A stretch of DNA of 64,000 bases from Streptomonospora alba (GTDB lineage Bacteria > Actinomycetota > Actinomycetes > Streptosporangiales > Streptosporangiaceae). A program made the translations under genes and the position numbers. The notes below the pieces were generated by a model. The model ran no database searches and was not told where the DNA came from. It saw nothing but the letters and a program-made list of their open reading frames with translations. The DNA is taken from contig NZ_JROO01000026.1 in assembly GCF_000826685.1 (NCBI RefSeq), positions 59,772 to 123,771 of the forward strand, given 5' to 3'. Positions 7,378 through 18,280 of the stretch are shown one piece after another. Position 1 is the first letter of the stretch; every line of letters starts with the position of its first letter.

Positions 7378-8166
7378 TCAGGTGAACACCGAGTCCTCCG
7401 GCGGCCGGGGCCGGGTGTTCGCCGCCGGCCGGTCCGCCTCGTTGTCGGCGGGCGAGAGCATCAGTATCAGCGAGACGATCATCAGCAGCAAGCCCAGCCC
7501 CACGAACACCGGCAGGAAGAAGTCCATCATGGTGGCACCGGAGACCGGGGAGTCGAACGGGGTCTCGGGCAGCGCGGTCACGCTCATGCCGAACATGGCG
7601 GTGTAGTGCATGGCCGCGACCGCGGCCGCCATGACCAGCGAGGCCAGGAGGGTGGCGGGCAGGCCGCGCAGTCGCAGGGCGAACAGCAGCGCGAGGGTGG
7701 AGGCCACCAGGGCGACTACCACCGCGGCGGCCGTGTAGCGGTGGTCGTGCTGCATCTGGGCCTGCATCCGGATCGAGGCCATGCCCATGTAGTGCATCGA
7801 GACCACGCCCAGGCCCATGATGGCCCCGCCGCCCAGCACCGCGGTCCAGCCGGGTCGCCACATCATGCTCCAGAACAGTGCCACACCCACGACGGCGACG
7901 GCCAGCAGGCCGCTGAGGACGGTCAGGAGCACGTCGTAGCGCAGTGCGGTCGACTGGACCGAGAAGCCCAGCATCGCGATGAAGTGCATCCCCCAGATCG
8001 CCGCGGCACCGAGGGCGAAGGCGGCGACGACCAGCCATCCGGATCGGATCGCGCCCCGGCTGCGGCGCGCGCGGCCCGCGGCCTGCAGCCCGATGAGGGA
8101 CCCGAAGAAGGAGACCGCGTAGGCGATCGCGGGCGTCGTCCAGCCGTAGGCGAAGTGTTCGATCAT
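7378..8166 (-). CDS. MHYT-domain integral membrane sensor
   Basis: A 262-residue membrane protein with about seven transmembrane helices and three copies of the MHYT motif: MHFIAM near residues 60-65, MHYMGM and MHYTAM further on. MHYT domains are proposed to bind copper and to sense oxygen, CO or NO at the membrane outer face. No GGDEF, EAL or kinase domain is attached, so this is a stand-alone sensor as in other actinobacteria. The ATG has GGAAAG seven bases upstream. Its 3' end abuts the IS relic. Confidence 0.85.
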   Translation of the reverse strand: MIEHFAYGWTTPAIAYAVSFFGSLIGLQAAGRARRSRGAIRSGWLVVAAFALGAAAIWGMHFIAMLGFSVQSTALRYDVLLTVLSGLLAVAVVGVALFWSMMWRPGWTAVLGGGAIMGLGVVSMHYMGMASIRMQAQMQHDHRYTAAAVVVALVASTLALLFALRLRGLPATLLASLVMAAAVAAMHYTAMFGMSVTALPETPFDSPVSGATMMDFFLPVFVGLGLLLMIVSLILMLSPADNEADRPAANTRPRPPEDSVFT

Positions 8167-8496
8167 CGTGGCTTTCCAGGGGGGTTCTGTCCGTTTTGGG
8201 ACAGATAAGGAAAGCGTAAAGCACTTCCGGCGGCGGGCGCGAGCCTGTCCTCGTGGCCATGTGCGGCCATGTGCGGCGCAAAACACCTGGTGGCGGGGGG
8301 CGTTTCGGTGCGGCCGCACGGGGGTGCCGAGGTCTCGGCGCCACGGCCGCCCTGGGCGGCCCGCGGCCGCGCCGGCGGGGAGGGGGTCGCCGGCATGGCG
8401 CCCCGGGTGACAAACCAGGAGGAATGTGGGTTAGGGTAGCCTCACCTAGCCGCGTTTGGCCGGTACGTTCGACCCTGATCCGAGAAAGGCCCACCT
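8167..8496. other. Intergenic region between MHYT gene and siderophore lipoprotein
   Basis: 330 bases with no convincing gene. The half next to the MHYT gene holds its promoter region (an AT-richer stretch around 8190-8230). The other half carries the iron box and promoter of the siderophore-binding lipoprotein. Confidence 0.6.
8431..8449 (+). promoter_or_regulatory. IdeR/DmdR-type iron box
   Basis: TTAGGGTAGCCTCACCTAG agrees with the actinobacterial iron-box consensus at 16 of 19 positions. It lies 47 bases before the siderophore-binding lipoprotein start, over the expected promoter. Iron-loaded IdeR-type repressor would shut the gene off when iron is plentiful. Confidence 0.8.
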
Positions 8497-9531
8497 ATGC
8501 CTTCGTTGACGAGGGCTTCGGCCCCCCTTGCCCGAATCGCCCTGGTCGCGGCAGCAGCCGTGGCCGCCGCCGGCTGCGGCGCTCCCTCCGGCACCGAGAC
8601 CGACAGCGGCTCCGCCGGCGGCGACTGGTCCCCGGTGACCATCGAGCACGCCCACGGCTCGACCACGATCGACCAGAAGCCCGAGCGCATCGTCACCGTG
8701 GGCTGGTCGGACGAGGCCACCCTGCTCGAACTGGGCATCGTCCCCGCCGGCATGAACGCCTCCACCTACGCCGGCGACGAGGAGGGCTACCTGCCCTGGG
8801 ACCTGGAGAAGATCGAGGAGCTGGGCGCCGACAAGCCCGAGCTCATCAACACCGACGACGGCATCACCGCCGAGCAGGTCGCCGCCCTGTCGCCCGACCT
8901 GGTGCTGGGTGTGCAGTCGGGCATGACCGAGAAGGAGTACCAGCAGCTCTCCGAGGTCGCCCCGACCGTGCCCTACCTCGACCAGCCCTGGATGACCGGA
9001 TGGAAGGAGCAGGCGCTCACCATCGGCAAGGCCGTGGGCAAGAAGGAGGAGGCGCAGCAGATCGCCGACGACACCTCGGCCTACATCGACAACCTGGCCC
9101 AGGACCACCCCGAGTTCCAGGACACGACCTACGCCGTGGGCACTGTCATGCCCTCCACCGGCGAGTTCGGCTTCTACATCGGCAAGGACGCCCGCCCGGT
9201 CATCATGGAGCAGCTCGGTTTCTCCCCCGCCGGCTTCGCCGAGGACCTGCCCGTCGAGGACGGCCAGTTCTACGGCACGCTCAGCCAGGAGAACGCCGAC
9301 AAGATCGACGCCGACGTGCTCGTGATGTGGTTCAACACCGCCCAGGAGCGCGAGAAGCTTGAGGACAACCCCGTCTTCCAGAAGGTCGAGGCGGTGCAGG
9401 ACGACGCCTACATCGGCTACGAGGACCCCGAGCAGTCCATGGCGATCTCCACACCCAACCCGCTGACCATCCCCTGGGTGCTGGACGGCTTCGTCGAGGA
9501 CCTCGGCAAGGCCGCCGAGGGCCAGGCCTGA
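8497..9531 (+). CDS. Iron-siderophore ABC transporter substrate-binding lipoprotein
   Basis: Class III (FecB/BtuF-like) periplasmic-binding-type protein of 344 residues, anchored outside the membrane to capture ferric siderophores. The signal peptide ends in lipobox AAAGC with the lipidated cysteine at 27. Residues about 45-330 hold the two-lobed ligand domain (KPERIVTVGWSDEATLLELG; EQVAALSPDLVLG). The ATG has GAAAGG eight bases upstream. No permease or ATPase gene follows, so it must use a transporter encoded elsewhere. A strong hairpin follows it. Confidence 0.9.
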   Translation: MPSLTRASAPLARIALVAAAAVAAAGCGAPSGTETDSGSAGGDWSPVTIEHAHGSTTIDQKPERIVTVGWSDEATLLELGIVPAGMNASTYAGDEEGYLPWDLEKIEELGADKPELINTDDGITAEQVAALSPDLVLGVQSGMTEKEYQQLSEVAPTVPYLDQPWMTGWKEQALTIGKAVGKKEEAQQIADDTSAYIDNLAQDHPEFQDTTYAVGTVMPSTGEFGFYIGKDARPVIMEQLGFSPAGFAEDLPVEDGQFYGTLSQENADKIDADVLVMWFNTAQEREKLEDNPVFQKVEAVQDDAYIGYEDPEQSMAISTPNPLTIPWVLDGFVEDLGKAAEGQA

Positions 9532-9573
9532 CCGGCGGCGTCGCCTCGCAGCGCCCCGCCCCGCAGTCCGCAG

Positions 9574-9638
9574 CACACACGGCGCCCCCGCCGCGACCGC
9601 ACCAACCGGTGCGGGCCGCGGCGGGGGCGCCGTGTGTG
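9574..9638 (+). terminator. Long GC-rich hairpin after the siderophore lipoprotein gene
   Basis: A near-perfect stem of over 20 pairs (arms beginning CACACACGGCGCC and ending GGCGCCGTGTGTG) with an inner CCGCACC/GGTGCGG extension. No T-tract, as is common in actinomycete terminators. It separates the siderophore gene from the metal ABC operon. Confidence 0.75.
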
Positions 9639-9690
9639 GATCCGGGGGCGAGCGCGCATGGACACCGGCGGCCTGTGGTAGTAGTTGGGC

Positions 9691-10629
9691 GTGCCAAACA
9701 TTCGAGATCGCCGTACTTCAACCAGCGCAGCGGCGGCGGCCGCTGCGCTGGTGTGCGCGGCCGGCTGCACACCGGCCGGGGCGCGTCCGGATTCCGACGA
9801 CGGCCGGCTCACGGTCCTGACCACCTTCACCGTGCTGGCCGACATGGTCGCGAACGTCGCCGGCGACCGTGTCGACGTCGAGTCCGTCACCCGCGTGGGC
9901 GCCGAGATCCACTCCTACGAACCCAGGCCCGAGGACCTCGTGCGCGGCAGGGACGCCGACCTCGTGCTGCACAACGGACTCGGCCTGGAAGCGTGGTTCA
10001 CCCAGTTCACCGAGCCCGTGGACGCACCCACCGCAGTCCTCTCCACGGGCGTGGAGACCGTGCCCGTCGTCTCGGGCGGCCACGAGGGCGAGCCCAATCC
10101 CCACGCCTGGATGTCGCCGGACAACGCGCTGGTCTACGTCGACAACATCGCCGCCGCCCTCAGCGAGCTCGACCCGCCCAACGCCGACGCCTACGCCGCC
10201 GACGCGAAGGACTACAAGAAGCGCATCCGGGAGATCGGCGAGGACCTGGAGACCGAGCTCGCCGGGGTCCCCCGGTCCCAGCGCGCCCTGGTCACCTGCG
10301 AAGGCGCCTTCTCCTACCTGGCCCGCGACGCCGGCCTGGCCGAGCGCTACCTGTGGCCGGTCAACTCCGACACCCAGGCCACCCCCGGCCAGGTCGCCTC
10401 GGTGGTGCGGTTCGTACGGTCCAACGACGTGCCCACCGTCTTCTGCGAGACCACCGTCGACAGCGGCACCCAGCAGCGGGTCGCCGAGGAGACCGGCGCC
10501 GCTTTGGACCCCGACCTCTACGTGGACTCCCTGTCGCCGCCGGACGGGCCCGTGCCCTCCTACCTGGACCTGCTGCGCTACGACACCGAGGCCATCGCCG
10601 CCGGACTCACCCGCAAGGAGGACGCGTGA
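9691..10629 (+). CDS. Manganese/iron-type metal ABC transporter substrate-binding lipoprotein
   Basis: Cluster A-I (TroA/SitA-like) metal-binding lipoprotein, 312 residues. The lipobox CAAGC puts the lipid anchor at Cys26. The four expected ligands are visible: His74 (IHSYEP), His138 (NPHAWM), Glu204 (CEGAF) and Asp279 (LYVDS). A His-His-Glu-Asp set is typical of Mn/Fe carriers, whereas zinc carriers usually have a third His and a His-rich loop, absent here. The start is taken as GTG 9691; a TTG two codons earlier is possible and no clear ribosome site is seen. First gene of a three-gene operon with four-base overlaps. Confidence 0.88.
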   Translation: MPNIRDRRTSTSAAAAAAALVCAAGCTPAGARPDSDDGRLTVLTTFTVLADMVANVAGDRVDVESVTRVGAEIHSYEPRPEDLVRGRDADLVLHNGLGLEAWFTQFTEPVDAPTAVLSTGVETVPVVSGGHEGEPNPHAWMSPDNALVYVDNIAAALSELDPPNADAYAADAKDYKKRIREIGEDLETELAGVPRSQRALVTCEGAFSYLARDAGLAERYLWPVNSDTQATPGQVASVVRFVRSNDVPTVFCETTVDSGTQQRVAEETGAALDPDLYVDSLSPPDGPVPSYLDLLRYDTEAIAAGLTRKEDA

Positions 10630-11417
10630 CCGCCACCGGGACCACCGCAGCCGCCCCTCAGCCGTGCGCCCAGAGCGCGGCACCCGCTCTCGTGGTGGCG
10701 GGGGTGACGGTGCACTACGGCGACGTCTGCGCCCTCGAGGACGTCAGCCTGAGCGTGGGGCCGGGCCGCATCTGCGGCCTGCTGGGCGCCAACGGTTCGG
10801 GCAAGTCCACACTGTTCACCGCGATCATGGGCCTGACCGCCGCCGACGCCGGCAGTGTGCGCATCCTGGACTGCGACCCGGCGACGGCGCGCAGGCGCGG
10901 CACGGTGGGCTATGTCCCCCAGTCCGAACAGGTCGACTGGGCGTTTCCGGTGCGCGTGATCGACGTGGTGATGATGGGCCGCTACGGACGCATGGGCCCC
11001 ACCCGCCGGCCGCGCCGGGCCGACCGCGAAGCCGTCGATGCGGCCCTGGAGCGCACCGGACTGGCCGACCTCGCCCACCGCCAGATCGGCGCCCTCTCCG
11101 GCGGCCAGCGCAAGCGGGCGTTCGTGGCACGCGGCATCGCCCAGGGCGCCCGGGTGTTCCTGCTCGACGAGCCCTTCGCCGGTGTGGACCGGGGCTCCGA
11201 GGCCACCATCATCGAGGTGCTCGCCGCCATGCGCGACGAAGGCCACACTCTGCTGGTCTCCACCCACGACCTGGCCGGGGTGGGTCGGCTGTGCGACGAG
11301 GCCGCCCTGCTGCAGCGCCGGCTGCTCGCACACGGCCCTCCCGGCGAGGTGCTCGCGCCCGAACGGCTGATGGAGGCCTTCGGCATCGCCCCCCTGCCCG
11401 AGGGCAGGCCGGCGTGA
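10626..11417 (+). CDS. Metal ABC transporter ATP-binding protein
   Basis: ATPase subunit of the metal importer, 263 residues. Walker A GANGSGKST (about 54-62), Q-loop PQSEQ, signature LSGGQ (about 158), Walker B FLLDEP and the switch histidine in STHD are all present. The sequence VPQSEQVDWAFPV is typical of Mn/Zn-type ATPases. The GTG overlaps the stop of the binding-protein gene (GTGA), indicating translational coupling. Confidence 0.92.
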   Translation: MTATGTTAAAPQPCAQSAAPALVVAGVTVHYGDVCALEDVSLSVGPGRICGLLGANGSGKSTLFTAIMGLTAADAGSVRILDCDPATARRRGTVGYVPQSEQVDWAFPVRVIDVVMMGRYGRMGPTRRPRRADREAVDAALERTGLADLAHRQIGALSGGQRKRAFVARGIAQGARVFLLDEPFAGVDRGSEATIIEVLAAMRDEGHTLLVSTHDLAGVGRLCDEAALLQRRLLAHGPPGEVLAPERLMEAFGIAPLPEGRPA

Positions 11418-12277
11418 GCGCGCTCGTGGAGTGGTTCGCCCTGCCGCTGCAGTTCGACTTCATGCAGCGCGCGCTGCTGGTCAGCCTCGTGGCCGGCGTC
11501 GTCTGCGCCCTGCTTTCCTGCTGGATGACACTGACCGGCTGGTCGCTGCTGGGCGACGCCGTCTCCCACGCCGTGCTGCCCGGCGTCGTGCTGTCCTACC
11601 TGCTCGGCCTGCCCTTCGCGGTGGGCGCACTGGTCTTCGGCGCGGGCTCGGTCGCCCTCATCGGCGCGGTCAACCGCACATCGCGCGTCAAGGAGGACGC
11701 GGCGATCGGCATCGTCTTCACCGCGATGTTCGGCATCGGCGTGGTGCTGATCTCCCGCGTCCCCTCCGAGACCGACCTGATGCACATCCTCTTCGGCAAC
11801 GTGCTGGGCGTCTCCGACTCCGAGATCCTGCAGATTCTGGCGATGGCGGCGCTGGTCGTGACCGTGGTCGCGGTCAAGCACCGCGACCTCACCCTCTACG
11901 CCTTCGACCCCGTGCACGCCCACGCCATCGGCCTGCGCCCCCGCCGCCTGGAGGCGCTGCTGCTGGCGCTGCTGTCGGTGACGGTGGTCATCGCGCTGCA
12001 GGCGGTGGGCATCATCCTGGTGGTGGCCATGGTGGTCATCCCCGGCGCGACCGCCTACCTGCTCACCGACCGGTTCGAGCGCATGCTCCTCATCGCCGTC
12101 GCGGTCTCGGTGACCGCCTCCGTGCTGGGCACCTACGTCAGCTTCTACGCCGACGTCGCCACCGGCGGCGCCGTCGTGGTCGCCCAGGCCTGCGGATTCG
12201 CGCTGGCCTACCTCGGCGCGCCCCGGCACGGCGTCCTGGCTCGCCGCCTGCGCCGTAGGACGGTCGCGGCGGGCTGA
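11414..12277 (+). CDS. Metal ABC transporter permease
   Basis: ABC-3 family membrane subunit, 287 residues, with about eight or nine transmembrane helices. The family signature LLGDAVSHAVLPGVVL lies near residues 40-55, and a cytoplasmic coupling segment near AFDPVHAHAIGLRP. The GTG overlaps the ATPase stop codon, completing a binding protein-ATPase-permease operon. Metal specificity is inferred from the ligands of the binding protein. Confidence 0.9.
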   Translation: MSALVEWFALPLQFDFMQRALLVSLVAGVVCALLSCWMTLTGWSLLGDAVSHAVLPGVVLSYLLGLPFAVGALVFGAGSVALIGAVNRTSRVKEDAAIGIVFTAMFGIGVVLISRVPSETDLMHILFGNVLGVSDSEILQILAMAALVVTVVAVKHRDLTLYAFDPVHAHAIGLRPRRLEALLLALLSVTVVIALQAVGIILVVAMVVIPGATAYLLTDRFERMLLIAVAVSVTASVLGTYVSFYADVATGGAVVVAQACGFALAYLGAPRHGVLARRLRRRTVAAG

Positions 12278-12372
12278 CCGGCGCCGATCGGCGTCCCGCG
12301 GCAAAGCGGGCCCCCGGCGCGACGCGCCTGGGGCCCGGAACGCGGTGGCGAGGACGCCGTCCCCCAAGATGA

Positions 12373-12390
12373 AATCTACAATGTAAAGCC
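12373..12390 (+). repeat. Intergenic motif AATCTACNNTRTAAAGSC, copy 1 of 3
   Basis: AATCTACAATGTAAAGCC in an AT-rich patch between the metal permease and narK. Near-identical 18-bp copies occur at 36591 and 42443, also between genes. Read on the minus strand it contains TAGATT, a TANNNT -10 look-alike. Confidence 0.5.
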
Positions 12391-12478
12391 CGCTGTTCAG
12401 ATACGTTCGCTCTACCGCAACCCGCTCCACTTCCTCGACCGGACTTCACTACGGCCGACAGCCTGCGGTGAGCGCTCC

Positions 12479-12494
12479 GTTTCCCGGGTGTTAC
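12479..12494 (-). promoter_or_regulatory. GlnR-type box upstream of narK
   Basis: On the minus strand GTAAC-N6-GAAAC, an exact match to the GlnR half-site pair gTnAC-n6-GAAAC known from streptomycetes. A weaker TnAC element (CTCAC) lies on the 11-base pitch at 12468-12472. It is 83 bases before the narK start, suiting nitrogen-limitation control of the nitrate operon. Confidence 0.65.
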
Positions 12495-12577
12495 GGCAGG
12501 ACACGCCCCGGCAACTCCGGCTACCTACCGTCGGTCACGTTGCGCGACCCCAGCCGTCGACCGAGGAAGGCCAGGCC

Positions 12578-13980
12578 GTGACCGCACCGAGCAGCACCCC
12601 GCCCCGCACCCGCGGGCGGTGGATCACCCACTGGGAGCCCGAGGACACCGCGTTCTGGAACGCCACGGGTCGGCGGGTGGCCAACCGCAACCTGTGGGCC
12701 TCCATCTTCGCCGAGCACATCGGGTTCTCGGTGTGGAGCCTGTGGTCGGTACTGACCCTGTTCATGACCCCCGAGACCGGATTCGACTACACCGCGGCGC
12801 AGAAGTTCCTGCTGGTCTCGGTCGTCTCCCTGGTCGGCGCCTTACTGCGGGTGCCCTACACCCTGGCCGTGCCCAGGTTCGGCGGCCGCAACTGGACGCT
12901 GATCTCGGCGGCCGCACTGCTGGTTCCCACCGGGACGGCCGTGGTGCTCATCCAGCGCCCCGACACCCCCTTCTGGCTGTTCGTGCTGCTGGCGGCCACC
13001 GCCGGACTGGGCGGAGGCAACTTCTCCTCGTCCATGGCCAACATCAACTCCTTCTTTCCCGAGCGCAGCAAGGGCTGGGCGCTGGGGCTCAACGCCGGCG
13101 GCGGCAACATCGGCGTGGCCACCGTCCAACTCGCCGGGCTGGGCGCCATCGCGGCCTTCGGCGCGGCCCAGGGCCACCTGCTGGCCGCGTTCTACATCCC
13201 CCTGCTGATCCTGTCCGTCGCCCTGGCCTGGACGCGCATGGACAACCTCGCCGGCGCCCGAGCCGACGTGGGAGCCCAGATCGCCGCCGCCAAGGACCGC
13301 AACTTCTGGATCATGTCCTTCCTCTACATCGGAACCTTCGGCTCCTTCATCGGATTCTCCTTCGCCTTCGGGCTGCTGCTGCAGAACCAGTTCGACCGCA
13401 CCCCGCTGGAGGCCGCCGCGGTGACCTTCATCGGCCCCCTGCTGGGTTCGCTGATCCGCCCGGTCGGCGGCCGAATGGCCGACCGGTTCGGCGGAGCCCG
13501 GGTGACCCTGTGGAACTTCGCGGCCATGGCTGCGGGCACCGCGATCATCGTCGCGGCCTCGCTGCAGGAGTCGCTGGCGCTGTTCACCGCCGGATTCATC
13601 GCGCTGTTCCTGCTCACCGGCATCGGCAACGGCTCCACCTACAAGATGATCCCGGCCGTCTACGCCGCCGAGGCCGAGACCCAGATCGCCGCCGGCGTGC
13701 CCGCGGAGCAGGCCTACGCCCGGAACAAGCGCGTCTCCGGCGCGGTGCTGGGCCTGGTGGGCGCGGCCGGGGCCCTGGGCGGCGTGGGTATCAACCTGGT
13801 CTTTCGCCAGTCCTTCCTGAGCTTCGGCAACGTGATCCCCGGATACGTGGCCTTCCTGGTCTTCTACCTGGTCTGCCTCGTGGTGGTCTACCGCGTATAC
13901 CTGCGCCGCCCCGCCGGCGGCGACGCCGCGGCCCGGGAGGCGCCGGCGGAGCAGGGCGCGGTCGGAGAGGCGGCCTCCCG

Positions 13981-13984
<4 letters not shown>
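12578..13984 (+). CDS. narK: NarK/NasA-type nitrate/nitrite transporter
   Basis: Major-facilitator membrane protein of 468 residues with about twelve helices that brings nitrate into the cell. Two nitrate-signature segments are visible: GGGNFSSSMANI near residue 146 and NAGGGNIGVA near 173. GTG 12578 is chosen because GAGGAAGG lies seven bases upstream; the frame is open further upstream but includes the GlnR box. Its stop overlaps the narB start (ATGA), so transporter and reductase are coupled. Confidence 0.93.
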
Positions 13985-16077
<2,093 letters not shown>

Positions 16078-16167
16078 GGCCGCCGCGCGCACCCGCCCAG
16101 ATCCCAGGCCGACGAAGGGAGGCGGTGCCGCCCGCGCACCCGCGCCGGTACCGGCACCGACACAACC

Positions 16168-17607
16168 ATGGTCCAACACCCCGCGCGCCGCATCGTCGTC
16201 ATCGGCAACGGCATGGTCGGCGCCCGTTTCGCCGAGGAGGTCGCCCGGCGCGACCCCGCCGGAGGGCGTGTCGGTGTCACCGTCGTGGGAGCCGAGGACG
16301 AGCCCGCCTACAACCGGGTCCTGCTGCCCGGGGTGCTCGCCGGAGACTACGCGCCCGACGACATCCGCCTGCCCGTGCCCGAGGCTCCGTCGGTGACCGT
16401 GCGCACCGGCACCGCCGCCCTCGCCTTGGACACCGCCCGCCGCCGGGTGACCCTCGACGACGGCACCGGTTTGGACTACGACGACCTGGTGCTGGCCACC
16501 GGCGCCCGTGCCGCCTTCCCGCCCATCCCCGGACTGGCCGCCGCCGACGGCGCACCCGAGCAGGGCGTCACCGCCCTGCGCGACGTCGCCGACTGCCGCC
16601 GCCTGGACGCACTCGCCCGCCCCGGCGGCCCCGTCGTGGTGCTCGGCGGCGGCGTGCTGGGGCTGGAGGCCGCCCGCGCCCTGGCCGAACGCGGCATGCG
16701 CGTATCCCTGGTGGAGTCCTCACCCTGGATCATGCGCCGCCAGATCGACCGGCCCGCCGCCCAGATCCTGGCCGAGCAGTACAGTGCGCTGGGGATGGCC
16801 GTGCACTCCTGGCGGGTGGCGGCCCGCTGGATCCCCGGAACCGGCCTGGAACTCGACGACGGCCGCGTCTTGGCCGGCGACGCGCTGGTGGTGACCGCCG
16901 GGGTCAAGGCCAACACCGAACTCGCCGCCGCGGCCGGCATCGAGACCGAGCACGGCGTCTGCGTCGACGACACCCTGGCCACCGGCGACGCCCGCGTGCA
17001 CGCCATCGGCGACTGCGCCCAGCACCGCGGCGGAGGCGCCGGCCTCGTTCAACCCGGGTGGGAACAGGCCGCGGTCCTGGCCGACCGGCTCACCGGCACC
17101 CGCCCCGAGGCCCGTTACGGCGGTGCCCGCCCCGTCACCCGCCTCAAGGCCGACGGCATCGAACTGACCTCGATGGGCGAGGCCGAGGCCGACGACACCG
17201 CCGAGACCGTCACCATCGCCGACCCCCACGGCGGCCGCTACGCCAAGCTGTCGGTGCGCGAGGAGCGCATCGTGGGAGCCGTGCTGCTGGGCTTCGCCGA
17301 GCCCGCCTCGGCCATCGCGCAGATGTACGACACCGGCACCCCGGTACCCGCCGACCGCCTCGCCCTGCTCACCGGCCGCCCCGCGCCCGAGGCCGAACCG
17401 CAGGGGGCGGCCGCCGCCGACCCCACCGTGTGCCGCTGCAACGCCGTGACCCGCCAGGACCTGGAGACCGCCTGGCTGGACGGCGCCCGCACCCGCACCG
17501 ACATCGCCGCGTCCACGCGCGCCACCACCGGCTGCGGCGGATGCACCCGCGACGTCGACGCGCTGCTGTCGGGCTGGAACGGCGCCAGCCCTCTCGCGGC
17601 GACCTGA
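16168..17607 (+). CDS. nasB: NasB-like FAD oxidoreductase with C-terminal [2Fe-2S] domain (nitrate reductase electron-transfer partner)
   Basis: A 479-residue flavoprotein: FAD-binding fold (VVIGNGMVGARFAEE, residues 10-24), NAD-binding fold (VVLGGGVLGLEAARAL near 155) and a C-terminal BFD-like cluster with CRCNAVT and TTGCGGC near 420-455. It resembles the N-terminal half of NirB. It should pass electrons from NAD(P)H to NarB. The start is uncertain: ATG 16168 is the first in frame and lacks a nearby ribosome site, while GGGAGG lies 45 bases upstream. A 12-bp palindrome (GCCGGTACCGGC, 16144-16155) precedes the start. A terminator follows. Confidence 0.85.
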   Translation: MVQHPARRIVVIGNGMVGARFAEEVARRDPAGGRVGVTVVGAEDEPAYNRVLLPGVLAGDYAPDDIRLPVPEAPSVTVRTGTAALALDTARRRVTLDDGTGLDYDDLVLATGARAAFPPIPGLAAADGAPEQGVTALRDVADCRRLDALARPGGPVVVLGGGVLGLEAARALAERGMRVSLVESSPWIMRRQIDRPAAQILAEQYSALGMAVHSWRVAARWIPGTGLELDDGRVLAGDALVVTAGVKANTELAAAAGIETEHGVCVDDTLATGDARVHAIGDCAQHRGGGAGLVQPGWEQAAVLADRLTGTRPEARYGGARPVTRLKADGIELTSMGEAEADDTAETVTIADPHGGRYAKLSVREERIVGAVLLGFAEPASAIAQMYDTGTPVPADRLALLTGRPAPEAEPQGAAAADPTVCRCNAVTRQDLETAWLDGARTRTDIAASTRATTGCGGCTRDVDALLSGWNGASPLAAT

Positions 17608-17612
17608 GGCCG

Positions 17613-17651
17613 CCGAGCGCCCCGGCCGGCCGCGGGGCCCGGGGCGCTCGG
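17613..17651 (+). terminator. Terminator hairpin ending the narK-narB-nasB operon
   Basis: Perfect stem with arms CCGAGCGCCCCGG and CCGGGGCGCTCGG around a 13-base GC-rich loop, six bases after the nasB stop. Confidence 0.75.
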
Positions 17652-17731
17652 ACGCGGAGGCGTGTTTACCGCGTCCGGCTCGGGTCAGCGGAGCCGGCGA
17701 GTCATGCTGCCGGGCCGACGGCGAGGAGCCC

Positions 17732-18280
17732 ATGGAGGCCGACATCACGCTGACGGTGGACGGGCGGCCCCGCGCACTGCGCGTGGACACCCGCACCACC
17801 CTGCTGGACGCACTCCGCGAACACCTGGACAACACCGCACCGAAGAAGGGCTGCGACCACGGCCAGTGCGGGTCGTGCACGGTCCTGCTCTCCGGCAGGC
17901 GCGTGGTCAGCTGCCTGATTCTGGCCGCCGCGGCCGACGGCGCCGAGGTCACCACCGCCGCCGGCCTGGGCGACGAGGCCGCGCCCCACCCCCTCCAGCA
18001 GGCCTTCGTCGAGCACGACGGCCTGCAATGCGGCTACTGCACCCCGGGCCAGGTCTGCTCGGCCGCGGGCGTGCTCGACGAAGCCGCCGCCGGCTGGCCC
18101 AGCGCCGCCACTCCGCCGGACGACCTGGCCGAGGGATCCGCCCCCGTGCTCACCGACGCCGAGATCCGCGAGCGCATGAGCGGCAACCTGTGCCGCTGCG
18201 GCGCCTACGCCGGCATCGTCGCCGCCGTAGGCGACGCCGCCCGCGCACACGCCCCCGCCGAGAGCGGAGGCAACCGATGA
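17732..18280 (+). CDS. Molybdenum hydroxylase, [2Fe-2S] iron-sulfur subunit (PaoA/CoxS-like)
   Basis: Small subunit of a xanthine-oxidase-family enzyme, 182 residues. The plant-ferredoxin cluster ligands are in GCDHGQCGSCTVL (about 40-52). The second, helical-domain cluster uses CGYCTPGQ (about 99) and CRCGAY near 153. There is no Tat signal, so the enzyme is cytoplasmic, unlike E. coli PaoA. First gene of a three-gene operon whose stop overlaps the next start. Typical substrates of the family are aldehydes, CO or N-heterocycles; none can be assigned here. Confidence 0.88.
   Translation: MEADITLTVDGRPRALRVDTRTTLLDALREHLDNTAPKKGCDHGQCGSCTVLLSGRRVVSCLILAAAADGAEVTTAAGLGDEAAPHPLQQAFVEHDGLQCGYCTPGQVCSAAGVLDEAAAGWPSAATPPDDLAEGSAPVLTDAEIRERMSGNLCRCGAYAGIVAAVGDAARAHAPAESGGNR

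Larger units (their letters stand above)
12278..12577. other. Intergenic region before narK
   Basis: 300 bases without a convincing gene. It holds a short repeated motif at 12373-12390 and a GlnR-type box at 12479-12494, and so probably the nitrate operon promoter. No strong terminator hairpin for the metal operon is evident. Confidence 0.6.
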
